This document shows positions 24,671-32,882 of a stretch of 64,000 bases of DNA, piece by piece. The stretch is from Streptomyces sp. CB02400. Lineage in GTDB: Bacteria > Actinomycetota > Actinomycetes > Streptomycetales > Streptomycetaceae. The DNA lies in NCBI RefSeq assembly GCF_001905725.1, contig NZ_LIWB01000021.1, forward strand, positions 93,455 to 157,454, in the 5' to 3' direction. Below the pieces are notes generated by a model. The model was given only the letters and a program-made list of their open reading frames with translations, searched no databases and had not been told where the DNA came from. Every line of letters begins with the position of its first letter. Position 1 is the first letter of the stretch. The position numbers and the translations under genes are program-made.

Positions 24671-25792
24671 GTGCAGACGAGTCCCGCCCATGCCGTCCAT
24701 CACGGGGACCGCGAGATAGAGACGCTCGAGGAGTTCGACGCGATCGTCTCGTCCCGCGGCACGCTCTCCGGATTCCGTGTCCAGTCCGTCGACCTGACCG
24801 ACCGGACACGGGAGTTGCTCACCAACGACACCGCCGGAGCCGTCTTCCTCGGCTGTCCGATGCGCCCCGACGCGGCGGAGAAGCTCCGCGCCGACGGCGC
24901 CCTGGTGCTCCCGCCCGTCCCCGGCCTGCCCTTCGACCCGTACCGAGGGCATCTCTACACGCCCGGCGACCTGTTCGCCTCGCTCGACAAGGGCTACGAG
25001 GCGACCCCGGACGCGCTGGCCTACACCTGGTTCCAGCGGACCAAGGCGGACGGCGACATCTTCGCCTCCATGCTGCGCGCGGTCCACGACGACTCCATGT
25101 CCGACGCCCTCGACGAACTCCTGCGCGGAGCACGGGTCGTGGGCGTGATGGGCGGTCACGCGATGGCCCGCGGCACCGAGGAGTTCCGGGGTGCCGCCCG
25201 GCTCGGACGGGCACTGACCCACGCCGGGTTCACGGTGGCGACGGGCGGCGGTCCGGGCGCGATGGAGGCGGCGAACCTCGGCGCCTACGCGGCCCCGTAC
25301 GACGACGCCATGCTGGACGAGGCCTGCGAACTCCTCGCCTGCGCGCCCTCGTTCACGCCGTCGATCACCGACTGGGCGCGTGCCGCCTTCGAGGTGCGCA
25401 CCCGCTGGCCGAAGGGCAACCACTCGATCGGCATCCCCACCTGGTTCTACGGCCACGAGCCGCCGAACGCCTTCGCCTCGCACATCGCGAAGTACTTCGC
25501 CAACGCCACCCGCGAGGACGGGCTGCTGGCCCGCTGCGACGCGGGCGTGGTGTTCCTGCCGGGTGCCGCCGGGACCGTACAGGAGATCTTCGACAACGCG
25601 ACGCCGAACTACTACGGGTCGCGCGGTGAACCCACGCCCATGGTGCTGGTGGACCGGGCTCACTGGACGGAGAGGCTGCCGGCCTGGCCGCTGCTGCGGT
25701 CGCTCGCCCGGGAGCGCTCGATGGAGGCCCGGATCGCCCTGGTCGACCGGATCGAGGAGGCCCCGGAGACCTTGAAACGTCTGGGCTGTTAA
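24671..25792 (+). CDS. LOG-family (TIGR00730-like) Rossmann-fold nucleotide-binding protein
   Basis: A 373-residue protein whose C-terminal two thirds is a LOG/lysine-decarboxylase-like domain (cytokinin-type nucleoside monophosphate phosphoribohydrolases). Visible are VVGVMGGHAMARGTEEF, TGGGPGAMEAANLGAYA and FLPGAAGTVQEIF. The usual PGGxGTxxE motif reads PGAAGTVQE here, with Ala for one Gly. The N-terminal 120 residues are an extension not found in the short plant/bacterial LOG enzymes. GTG 24671 is the probable start, although its ribosome binding site is weak. The substrate is unknown. Confidence 0.8.
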   Translation: MQTSPAHAVHHGDREIETLEEFDAIVSSRGTLSGFRVQSVDLTDRTRELLTNDTAGAVFLGCPMRPDAAEKLRADGALVLPPVPGLPFDPYRGHLYTPGDLFASLDKGYEATPDALAYTWFQRTKADGDIFASMLRAVHDDSMSDALDELLRGARVVGVMGGHAMARGTEEFRGAARLGRALTHAGFTVATGGGPGAMEAANLGAYAAPYDDAMLDEACELLACAPSFTPSITDWARAAFEVRTRWPKGNHSIGIPTWFYGHEPPNAFASHIAKYFANATREDGLLARCDAGVVFLPGAAGTVQEIFDNATPNYYGSRGEPTPMVLVDRAHWTERLPAWPLLRSLARERSMEARIALVDRIEEAPETLKRLGC

Positions 25793-25830
25793 TAAGAAGG
25801 CAAAGCCCGGTCCCACTGTAGGCATATGCG

Positions 25831-25858
25831 TTGACACTACTTATGCGGCGCTTATAGA
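25831..25858 (+). promoter_or_regulatory. Sigma-70-type promoter for the sortase-substrate gene
   Basis: TTGACA (25831-25836), a 16-base spacer and TATAGA (25853-25858). The GTG start lies about 75 bases beyond the expected start site. Confidence 0.72.
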
Positions 25859-25939
25859 CCTGAGAGCCACAGGGGAGTGCTGATGCTCCGTCAACACTCC
25901 CTCCACCCCCCGCATTTAAGCTCTCCCGTAAGGACAAAC

Positions 25940-26623
25940 GTGGCAGTTCTGTCCGTATCCCGCCGTACCGTCGCGCGCTCCGTGCGCGCCCTCGGTGTCG
26001 TCTCCGCGTCCGCCGCCCTCGCGATCGGCGTCGCCGGCAGCGCGGCGGCCTGCGACATCACCGAGTTCTCGGCCGAGGCCAAGTGCGTCGGTGACAAGGG
26101 CGTCATCACCGTCACCGACAAGGACCCGGCCGGCGTCCCCGCCACCATCACCGTGTTCCTGCAGGACAAGCAGGTCGGCGAGCAGGTGGTCAAGGGCACC
26201 GCTGAAGGCACCACCATCACCTTCGAGGAGGACTGGAAGCCGAACGCCGAGTACCGCATCCACGTCGACGCGCAGCCCTACGTCGACGAGGACATCAAGC
26301 CGAACCTGGTCACTCCGGCGACGGCCTGCAAGACGGAGGAGAAGCCCCCGGTCGAGGAGGAGCCGAAGCCGACCCCGTCGGAGTCCTCCTCCACCCCGGC
26401 CGAGGAGCCCGAGCCGACCCCGTCAGAGTCGGAGAGCGAGAGCACCGCTCCGGCGGACACCTCGAGCAACGCGCCGTCCCCGGCCGGTGAGTCGAACCTC
26501 GCCGAGACCGGTGCCGACTCCAACACCGGTCTGATCGCCGGCATCGCGGCCGCCCTGGTCGTGGCCGGCGGTGGCGCGGTCTTCTTCGGCATGCGCCGCC
26601 GCGGGGCGAACAGCCAGCGCTGA
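25940..26623 (+). CDS. Cell-wall-anchored surface protein with LAETG sortase signal
   Basis: A 227-residue exported protein. The signal peptide (about 1-37) is RSVRALGVVSASAALAIGVAGSAAA. A small beta-rich domain with Cys residues (about 38-130, ITVTDKDPAGVPATITVFLQ) is followed by a Pro/Glu/Ser/Thr-rich stalk (about 135-185). It ends with LAETG, a hydrophobic helix (GLIAGIAAALVVAGGGAVFFG) and RRRGANSQR. LAxTG is the form recognised by Streptomyces class E sortases. AAGGA precedes GTG 25940. The ligand or surface role is not known. Confidence 0.88.
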   Translation: MAVLSVSRRTVARSVRALGVVSASAALAIGVAGSAAACDITEFSAEAKCVGDKGVITVTDKDPAGVPATITVFLQDKQVGEQVVKGTAEGTTITFEEDWKPNAEYRIHVDAQPYVDEDIKPNLVTPATACKTEEKPPVEEEPKPTPSESSSTPAEEPEPTPSESESESTAPADTSSNAPSPAGESNLAETGADSNTGLIAGIAAALVVAGGGAVFFGMRRRGANSQR

Positions 26624-26641
26624 CGCCTCACGCACACAGTG

Positions 26642-26673
26642 GCGGTCCGTCCCCTCTCCCGGGGGCGGGCCGC
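26642..26673. terminator. Terminator-like hairpin between convergent genes
   Basis: GCGGTCCGTCCCC (26642-26654) pairs, with GU pairs, with GGGGCGGGCCGC (26662-26673). It lies between the surface-protein and maleylpyruvate-isomerase-like genes. Confidence 0.55.
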
Positions 26674-26689
26674 TTCCGTGTCCGGCCGC

Positions 26690-27487
26690 TCAGCCGAACG
26701 TCGCCCGCTCCAGCCAGGACTCCAGCAGCTTCCGGTCGCCGAGCACGCCGAGTCCGGGGGCGTCCAGCGGCAGCCGGCGGTAGAAGGCGAGGAGCACGGA
26801 GGTGAGCGGGCCGCGCAGGGCGACGGTGGCCTTCTCATGGCCGTGACGCCAGGAGACGCCCTCCTCGCCGAGCTCGATCAGCCACTCCGCGTGGTTCCCC
26901 GCCCCGGCGTCGGTGGCGTGCAGGTGGATGGTGCGCCGGGGGCCGCGCAGCTCGTGCACCGCGTCGTCCGGCAGCGTCCGCTGCGCCCACTCCACGATCT
27001 CCAGCCACTCGTCGACCGCGTCGGCGGCGACCTCGGGCGCGACCTCGTAGGGCAGCCCGGCGGCCAGGGTGGCGTCCGCGCGGTGGACGGTCACCTCGTG
27101 CGTCATGCGGCGGGCCCAGAACCCGGCGTTGTCGATCCCGGACCAGCTCCACACCTTGGCGTCCGGACCGGCCTCGCGCAGCGCGCCGACGACCAGTTCA
27201 CCGGACTCCGCCAGCCAGGCGTCCAGCGCTCCGGGATCACCCCACGCCCCGGGCCCGTCGAACCCCGGCACCCGGTCCTCGGGGACGTCCTCCTCGGCCC
27301 CGGTCCGCACCAGGACGCCCACCCAGCGCAGGGCGCCGCCGGTATGCCGTACGAGCTGCTCCAGGGACCAGTCGGGCGTGGTGGGCACGGTGCCGGACAG
27401 ATCGGCGCCGGACGTCACGACCGTCCGCAACTGCCCTATCTGGTGTGCGATCTCCTCGCAGTAGCGGTCATGCGCGAGTGGTGTCAT
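26690..27487 (-). CDS. Maleylpyruvate isomerase/DinB-like mycothiol-dependent family protein
   Basis: A 265-residue actinobacterial protein. The N-terminal DinB-like four-helix bundle (about 1-150) contains the possible metal-ligand histidines in LVRHTGGALRW and MTHEVTVHRADA. A C-terminal SCP2-like domain follows (WLIELGEEGVSWRHG). The family (TIGR03083-type) includes mycothiol-dependent maleylpyruvate isomerases, but most members have unknown substrates. ATG 27487 with AGGG is preferred over GTG 27496. It follows thiQ on the same strand after 24 bases and could be read through from the thiamine operon. Confidence 0.83.
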   Translation of the reverse strand: MTPLAHDRYCEEIAHQIGQLRTVVTSGADLSGTVPTTPDWSLEQLVRHTGGALRWVGVLVRTGAEEDVPEDRVPGFDGPGAWGDPGALDAWLAESGELVVGALREAGPDAKVWSWSGIDNAGFWARRMTHEVTVHRADATLAAGLPYEVAPEVAADAVDEWLEIVEWAQRTLPDDAVHELRGPRRTIHLHATDAGAGNHAEWLIELGEEGVSWRHGHEKATVALRGPLTSVLLAFYRRLPLDAPGLGVLGDRKLLESWLERATFG

Positions 27488-27511
27488 GCCGCACACCCTA
27501 GGCAGTCGCGC

Positions 27512-28531
27512 TCATCCCAGCACGGCGATTTCCGCCGCGTCGAACTCCACCCCGACCTCGTCCCCGACCTCCGGCGCGGCCCTGAGCGCACAGGCCGCCT
27601 CCAGGCGGGGCGCGTCCTCGGGCTGGAGGTGGACGGTGACATGGGTGCCGCGGAAGGTGCGCGCGGCCACCGTGCAGCGCAGGCCCTCGCCGGCCGGGAC
27701 CAGGCGGACACCGGCGGGGCGGACGAGAAGGGTCCGCGGGCCCTGCGGGGCTCCTTCCGGGACGGGGAGCTTGCCCCAGGGGGTCACCGCGACGTCGTCG
27801 CCCACCGCCGCCTCGACGACGTTCTCGAAGCCGAGGAAGCGGGCCACGAAGGCATCGGCCGGACGCTGCCACACCTCAAGCGGCGTACCGGACTGGGCGA
27901 TCCGCCCGTCCCTCATCACCACCACCCGGTCGGCCAGCGCGAACGCCTCACCCTGGTCGTGCGTCACGGCGAGCACCGTGGTGCCCAACCGGCCGAACAG
28001 TTCGCGCAGTTCGACGACCAGCCGTTCCCTGAGCGACCGGTCGAGCTGCCCGAGCGGCTCGTCGAGCATCAGCAGCCGGGGGCTGGGCGCGAGGGCGCGG
28101 GCGAGCGCCACACGCTGCTGCTCACCGCCGGACAGCGCGGCGACGGCCCGTCCGGCCGCGTCCGGCAGTCCCACGAGGTCCAGCAACTCCCGTACGCGGT
28201 CCGCCTGTTCGCCCCGAGACGCGCCGTGCATGCGCAGGCCGAAGGCGACATTGCCGCCCACGTCCCGCTGCGGGAAGAGCTGGTGGTCCTGGAACATCAG
28301 CCCGACGCCGCGCTTGTGCGCGGGCACGCCCGACTGGTCGTGTCCGTCGAGCGACACCCGCCCGGAGTCGAGGGGCTGCAGTCCGGCCACCGCCCGCAGC
28401 AGCGTGGACTTGCCGCTGCCGCTGGGGCCGAGCACGCACACGATCTCGTGCTCCGCGACCCCCAGGTCGACGGCGTCCAGCACCGGCCGCCCGCCGAAGC
28501 GGACGGTCGCGGCCTGAAGGCTCAGCAGCAT
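27512..28531 (-). CDS. thiQ: Thiamine ABC transporter ATP-binding protein
   Basis: A 339-residue ABC ATPase. Walker A is GPSGSGKSTLL, the signature LSGGEQQRVALARAL, Walker B LLMLDEPLGQLD, and the switch His lies in AVTHDQGEA. A C-terminal regulatory extension (about 235-339) is typical of importer ATPases. GGGGAG precedes ATG 28531, which is adjacent to the permease stop. As the last gene behind thiB and thiP and under the TPP riboswitch, it should energise uptake of thiamine or its phosphates. Confidence 0.9.
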   Translation of the reverse strand: MLLSLQAATVRFGGRPVLDAVDLGVAEHEIVCVLGPSGSGKSTLLRAVAGLQPLDSGRVSLDGHDQSGVPAHKRGVGLMFQDHQLFPQRDVGGNVAFGLRMHGASRGEQADRVRELLDLVGLPDAAGRAVAALSGGEQQRVALARALAPSPRLLMLDEPLGQLDRSLRERLVVELRELFGRLGTTVLAVTHDQGEAFALADRVVVMRDGRIAQSGTPLEVWQRPADAFVARFLGFENVVEAAVGDDVAVTPWGKLPVPEGAPQGPRTLLVRPAGVRLVPAGEGLRCTVAARTFRGTHVTVHLQPEDAPRLEAACALRAAPEVGDEVGVEFDAAEIAVLG

Positions 28532-30184
28532 CTAGAACTCCCCGGTCCGGTCGGTCCGCAGCCGCTCCAGCACGAGCAGCGCCACCGCGCACACGATCAT
28601 CAGAATCGTCGACAGGGCCATCGCCTGGCCGTAGTTGAGGTCCCCGGGCCGTCCCAGCAGCCGTGCCACGGCGACCGGCAGGGTGGGATTCTCCGGCCGC
28701 GCGATGAACACCGTCGCCCCGAACTCGCCCAGCGACACCGCGAAGGCGAACCCGGCCGCGATCAGCAGCGCCCGCCGCACCAGTGGCAGGTCCACCTCCC
28801 GCCACGCCCGCCACGGCGACGCCCCGAGCACCGCCGCCGCCTCCCGCAGGCGTACGTCCACGGCCCGCAGCACCGGCAGCATGGTCCGTACGACGAAGGG
28901 GACGCCGACCAGCGCCTGTGCGAGGGGGACCAGGATCCAGGAGGCGCGGAGGTCCAGCGGCGGCTCGTCGAGGGCGATCAGGAAACCGAAGCCGACGGTC
29001 ACCGCGGACACCCCGAGCGGCAGCATCAGCAGCGCGTCGAAGCCGCGCACCAGCCGTCCCGCGTCCCGCCGGGTCAGCGCGACGGCGGCGAGACCGCCGA
29101 TCACCACGGCGATGGCGGTGGCGGCGACGGCGTACTGGAGCGAGTTGCCGACCGCCTCGATCGGCGCGACCAGGAACACTCCCCCGTCGTCCTCGGTCAG
29201 CTCCCGGTAGTAGCCGAGGCCGGCGGCGCCGAAGGAGCGTTCCACCAGGACGGCGAGCGGCAGCAGGATCAGTACGGCGACGGTGGCGACGACTCCGCCG
29301 AGGAGCGCCCACTGTCCGGCGCCGCGCGGACGGCGCGCGGTCACCGAGGCGTCCACCAGCCGCAGCGCGGTCTCCCGGCGCCGTACGGTCCAGGCGTGCA
29401 GGGCGAGGATCGCGCCCACGGCGACGAACTGGATCATCGTCAGGACGGCGGCCGTGGACAGGTCGAAGATCTCGGAGGTCTGCCGGTAGATCTCCACTTC
29501 GAGGGTGGAGAAGGTGGGCCCGCCCAGGATCTGCACCACACCGAAGGAGGTGAAGGTGAACAGGAAGACCATCAGCGCGGCCGCCGCGACGGCGGGCGCG
29601 AGCGCGGGCAGGGTGACGGTCCGCCAGGCCGCGAACCGGGAGGCGCCGAGCATCCGCGCGGCCTCCTCCTGCCGCGGGTCGAGCTGCGACCAGAGCCCGC
29701 CCACGGTGCGTACGACGACGGCGTAGTTGAAGAAGACGTGCGCGAGCAGGATCGCCCACACGGTGGTGTCCAGGCGCAGACCCCACAGCTCGTCGAGGAG
29801 TCCGCCGCGGCCGACGAGCGCCATGAACGCCGTACCGACGACGACCGTCGGCAGCACGAACGGCACGGTGACCACGGCCCGCAGCACCTGCTTGCCGGGG
29901 AAGTCGAAGCGGGCGAAGACGTACGCGCCGGGCAGGGCGATCAGCAGGGTGAGGGCGGTGGAGACGAGGGCCTGCCAGGTGGTGAACCACAGGACCTGAC
30001 GGACGTCGGACTGCGCCAGTACGTCCCCGATCCGCCCGAGGTGCCAGGCCCCGTCGGCCTTCAGTCCGCGCGCGACGATCGCGGTGACGGGGTAGGCGAA
30101 GAAGACGGCGAAGAACGCGACGGGCACGGCCATCAGGCCGAGCCGCGCCGCGCTCCCGCGCCGCCTCGCCGCGGTCCGCGTCAC
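28532..30184 (-). CDS. thiP: Thiamine ABC transporter permease, fused two-domain
   Basis: About 550 residues with two tandem binding-protein-dependent permease domains, the ThiP/FbpB architecture. Each has a docking loop: EEAARMLGASRFAAWRTVTLPAL in the first half and REAAAVLGASPWRAWREVDLP in the second. Roughly twelve membrane helices are visible. GTG 30184 overlaps the TGA of thiB (GTGA), so the two are translationally coupled; the start at 30217 would overlap further. It forms the channel for ThiB/ThiQ. Iron(III) transport is the main alternative for this fold, but the riboswitch points to thiamine. Confidence 0.9.
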   Translation of the reverse strand: MTRTAARRRGSAARLGLMAVPVAFFAVFFAYPVTAIVARGLKADGAWHLGRIGDVLAQSDVRQVLWFTTWQALVSTALTLLIALPGAYVFARFDFPGKQVLRAVVTVPFVLPTVVVGTAFMALVGRGGLLDELWGLRLDTTVWAILLAHVFFNYAVVVRTVGGLWSQLDPRQEEAARMLGASRFAAWRTVTLPALAPAVAAAALMVFLFTFTSFGVVQILGGPTFSTLEVEIYRQTSEIFDLSTAAVLTMIQFVAVGAILALHAWTVRRRETALRLVDASVTARRPRGAGQWALLGGVVATVAVLILLPLAVLVERSFGAAGLGYYRELTEDDGGVFLVAPIEAVGNSLQYAVAATAIAVVIGGLAAVALTRRDAGRLVRGFDALLMLPLGVSAVTVGFGFLIALDEPPLDLRASWILVPLAQALVGVPFVVRTMLPVLRAVDVRLREAAAVLGASPWRAWREVDLPLVRRALLIAAGFAFAVSLGEFGATVFIARPENPTLPVAVARLLGRPGDLNYGQAMALSTILMIVCAVALLVLERLRTDRTGEF

Positions 30185-31263
30185 TTCAGTACGAGCGAGG
30201 CCCACGACTTGACCCACTGGTCACGGTTGTCGGCGATCTTCGCCGGGTCCATGGTCTCCGGGTCCTTCGCCTGCGGCCCGAACCTCACGAAGTCCTCGGG
30301 CACCTGGGCGCCCTCCACCACCGGGTACACGAACATGTTGAGCGGCATGTCGTCCTGGAACTTCTTGCTGATCAGGAAGTCGAGCAGGGCCTTGCCGCCC
30401 TCGGGGTTCTTCGCGTTGCCCAGCAGTCCGGCGTACTCGACCTGGCGGAAGCAGGTGCCCTCGGCGACGCCGGTGGGCGCGGTCTCCGGCTTCGGGTCGG
30501 CGTAGATGACCTCGGCGGGCGGCGAGGAGGCGTAGGACACCACCAGCGGCCGGTCGGCCTTGGCCTTCTTGCCGCCGGCCGAGCCGGAGAACTCCTCGTT
30601 GTAGGCCTGCTCCCAGCCGTCGACCACCTTCACGCCGTTGGCCTTGAGCTTCTTCCAGTAGTCCTGCCAGCCCTCGTCCCCGTACTTCGCGGCGGTCCCG
30701 AGCAGGAAACCGAGGCCGGGCGAGGAGGTGGAGGCGTTCTCGACGACGAGGAGGTCCTCGTACTCGGGCTTGACCAGGTCGTCGAGGGTCTTCGGCGGGG
30801 TCAGGTCGTGCTCGGCGAACCAGGCCTTGTCGTAGTTGACGCAGATGTCACCGCTGTCGACGGGGGTGACCCGGTGCTTGTCCTGGTCCGCGCGGTACTC
30901 GTCGAGGATCAGGTCGGAGCCCTTGGCCTCGTACGGCTGGAACAGCCCGTTGTCGAGGGCGCGGGAGAGCAGGGTGTTGTCGACGCCGAAGAAGACGTCG
31001 CCCTGGGGGTTGTCCTTGGTCAGGATCGCCTTGTTGACGGCCTGCCCGGCGTCGCCGTCCTTAAGGACCTTGAGCTCGTAACCGGACTGCTTCTCGAAGG
31101 CGGCGACGACGTCCTTCGACACGACCCACGAATTGTGGCTGACGAGGGTCACGGTCTTGGACCCGCCGCCGCTCGAGTCGTCGTTGCCGGACGACCCGCA
31201 CGCGGACAGCGTGACCAGCCCCAGCCCGACGGCCAGGACCGTGACCTTCTTGGTGATGCCCAC
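30181..31263 (-). CDS. thiB: Thiamine ABC transporter substrate-binding lipoprotein
   Basis: A 360-residue extracellular binding lipoprotein. The lipobox is LSACGSS (lipid cysteine about residue 21), followed by a Ser/Gly linker and a periplasmic-binding fold (TVTLVSHNSWVVSKDVVAAFEKQSGY...). DICVNYDKAWF and SYASSPPAEVIYA are typical of ThiB. GTG 31263 has AGGAGG at 6 bases; longer readings run through the riboswitch and are not real. It is the first gene of thiBPQ. The TPP riboswitch and a terminator-like hairpin lie in its leader. Confidence 0.92.
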   Translation of the reverse strand: MGITKKVTVLAVGLGLVTLSACGSSGNDDSSGGGSKTVTLVSHNSWVVSKDVVAAFEKQSGYELKVLKDGDAGQAVNKAILTKDNPQGDVFFGVDNTLLSRALDNGLFQPYEAKGSDLILDEYRADQDKHRVTPVDSGDICVNYDKAWFAEHDLTPPKTLDDLVKPEYEDLLVVENASTSSPGLGFLLGTAAKYGDEGWQDYWKKLKANGVKVVDGWEQAYNEEFSGSAGGKKAKADRPLVVSYASSPPAEVIYADPKPETAPTGVAEGTCFRQVEYAGLLGNAKNPEGGKALLDFLISKKFQDDMPLNMFVYPVVEGAQVPEDFVRFGPQAKDPETMDPAKIADNRDQWVKSWASLVLK

Positions 31264-31297
31264 TTGATTCCTCCTGGAGTGACCAGGAAGAGACGCG

Positions 31298-31336
31298 GCC
31301 CTGCCCGGGACCCCTGGGCGGAGTCCCGGGCAGGGC
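31298..31336 (-). terminator. Attenuator/terminator hairpin in the thiB leader
   Basis: GCCCTGCCCGGGAC (31298-31311) and GTCCCGGGCAGGGC (31323-31336) form a perfect 14-bp stem between the TPP aptamer and the thiB ribosome binding site. It is the likely expression platform that stops transcription when TPP is bound. Confidence 0.75.
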
Positions 31337-31355
31337 GCAACAGCTCGAGTGATGA

Positions 31356-31443
31356 CCGATCTCCCTACCCAGAATGACCTGGGCGAGGTTCGGAGGGTCT
31401 GCGGCCGGTGCCGCACTCTCAGCGCTGTGGCGCTCCCCTGTCG
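31356..31443 (-). ncRNA. TPP riboswitch (THI element) controlling thiBPQ
   Basis: Read on the minus strand, the conserved landmarks occur in order: GGGGAGC, GCTGAGA, ACCCTCCGAACCT, and CTGGGTAGGGAG. These are the J/P elements that bind the pyrimidine and pyrophosphate of thiamine pyrophosphate. It lies between rlmN and thiB, about 90-180 bases before the thiB GTG. Switch-off at high TPP is expected. Confidence 0.93.
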
Positions 31444-31473
31444 GAATATGTAGATGTGATTGCTCTGGTCACA

Positions 31474-32580
31474 TTACCGTTCGCTCGCGGCGAGCTGACC
31501 ACACGCCCCGTCGATCTCCTGCCCACGGGTGTCCCGGATCGTCACCGGCACACCGTGCGCGGCGATCGCCTCCACGAACGCCTTCTCGTCCTCGGGACGG
31601 GAGGCGGTCCACTTGGAGCCGGGGGTGGGGTTGAGCGGGATGAGGTTGACGTGCACGGGGCGGCCCTTGAGCATCCGCCCGAGGCGGTCACCGCGCCAGG
31701 CCTGGTCGTTGATGTCCCGGATGAGGGCGTACTCGATGGACAGCCGCCGGCCCGACCTGGCCGCGTACTCGAACCCGGCGTCGAGCACCTCGCGCACCTT
31801 CCACCGCGTGTTCACGGGGACGAGGGTGTCGCGCAGTTCGTCGTCGGGGGCGTGCAGCGAGATGGCGAGGCGGCACTTGAAGCCCTCGTCGGAGAACCGG
31901 TGGATGGCCGGGACGAGACCGACGGTGGACACGGTGATCCCGCGCTGCGACAGCCCGAGCCCGTCCGGCTCGGGATCGGTGAGGCGGCGAATCGCCCCCA
32001 CGACCCGGTTGTAGTTGGCGAGCGGCTCACCCATGCCCATGAACACGATGTTGCTCAGCCGCGCCGGGCCGCCGGGGACCTCACCGTCCCTGAGCGCCCG
32101 CATCCCGTCCACGATCTGGTGCACGATCTCGGCGGTGGACAGGTTCCGGTCGAGACCGGCCTGCCCGGTCGCGCAGAACGGGCAGTTCATGCCGCAGCCC
32201 GCCTGGGAGCTGATGCACATGGTCACCCGGTCCGGGTAGCGCATCAGCACGGACTCGACGAGCGTGCCGTCGAACAGCTTCCACAGCGTCTTGCGCGTCG
32301 TCCCCTGGTCGGTCGACAGATGCCGTACGACCGTCATCAGCTCCGGAAGCAGCGCCTCCTGCAGCTTGCCGCGGGAACCGGCGGGGACGTCGGTCCACTG
32401 CTCCGGGTCGTGCGCGTACCGCGCGAAGTAGTGCTGAGAGAGCTGCTTGGCACGAAACGCCTTCTCACCGACCGCGACGACCGCCTCCTTCCGCTCGGCG
32501 GGCGTGAGGTCGGCGAGGTGCCGCGGCGGCTTCTTGGCTCCGCGGGGGGCGACGAATGTAAGTTCTCCGGGCTTAGGCAT
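31474..32580 (-). CDS. rlmN: 23S rRNA (adenine2503-C2)-methyltransferase RlmN
   Basis: A 368-residue radical-SAM enzyme methylating A2503 of 23S rRNA (and A37 of some tRNAs). The radical SAM cluster motif CxxxCxxC is CGMNCPFC, preceded by TMCISSQAG. The SAM-binding FMGMGEPLANYN is present. The second catalytic cysteine lies near the C-terminus, in the segment QEIDGACGQL. ATG 32580 is chosen by homology with the usual N-terminus, although no clear Shine-Dalgarno is seen. A small damaged-looking ORF ends 5 bases before it. Confidence 0.93.
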   Translation of the reverse strand: MPKPGELTFVAPRGAKKPPRHLADLTPAERKEAVVAVGEKAFRAKQLSQHYFARYAHDPEQWTDVPAGSRGKLQEALLPELMTVVRHLSTDQGTTRKTLWKLFDGTLVESVLMRYPDRVTMCISSQAGCGMNCPFCATGQAGLDRNLSTAEIVHQIVDGMRALRDGEVPGGPARLSNIVFMGMGEPLANYNRVVGAIRRLTDPEPDGLGLSQRGITVSTVGLVPAIHRFSDEGFKCRLAISLHAPDDELRDTLVPVNTRWKVREVLDAGFEYAARSGRRLSIEYALIRDINDQAWRGDRLGRMLKGRPVHVNLIPLNPTPGSKWTASRPEDEKAFVEAIAAHGVPVTIRDTRGQEIDGACGQLAASER

Positions 32581-32584
32581 GGCG

Positions 32585-32801
32585 TTACCAGTGTCGCAGA
32601 TCCACACGGGTGACCCGGTCGGGCTCGGAAGAGGCCGGCGATCAGGACGAAGACGTCGGTCACGCAGGTCTTCGTGCGGTGCCATGGGCCGCAGTAGCGG
32701 CGCGGCCTGCGGCGGCCCTTCTGGTCGAGGAGCGCCTCGCACCATCGGCAGGGCGGGTCACCGTAGTACCTGTCGTCGTCCCCCCGCCTCGCCCGTGCCA
32801 T
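32585..32801 (-). pseudogene. Small Cys-rich ORF with apparent frameshift before rlmN
   Basis: From ATG 32801 (AAGG 8 bases upstream) about 58 codons show strong Streptomyces third-position GC bias. They encode MARARRGDDDRYYGDPPCRWCEALL... with a C-x2-C and a later C and H, like a small zinc-binding protein. After LIAGLF the frame loses coding character and runs deep into rlmN. Skipping one C near 32625 continues as EPDRVTRVDLRHW and stops at TAA 32585-32587, 4 bases before the rlmN ATG. A one-base insertion or a sequencing error is likely. If instead the open frame is used it ends at 32337. I do not recognise the family. Confidence 0.4.
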
Positions 32802-32882
32802 GGAGGGACCTTGACCGCCCCGGACAGCGGTCGGGCCCCCGCCCGGGAAGGACGAGAGCCCGATCGGCCACGTGGGCAAGGA

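Noticed and set aside
26639..30505. A 1288-codon open frame on the plus strand
   Set aside because: It is antisense to the maleylpyruvate-isomerase-like gene, thiQ, thiP and part of thiB, all of which show clear family motifs. Long antisense frames are expected at this GC content.
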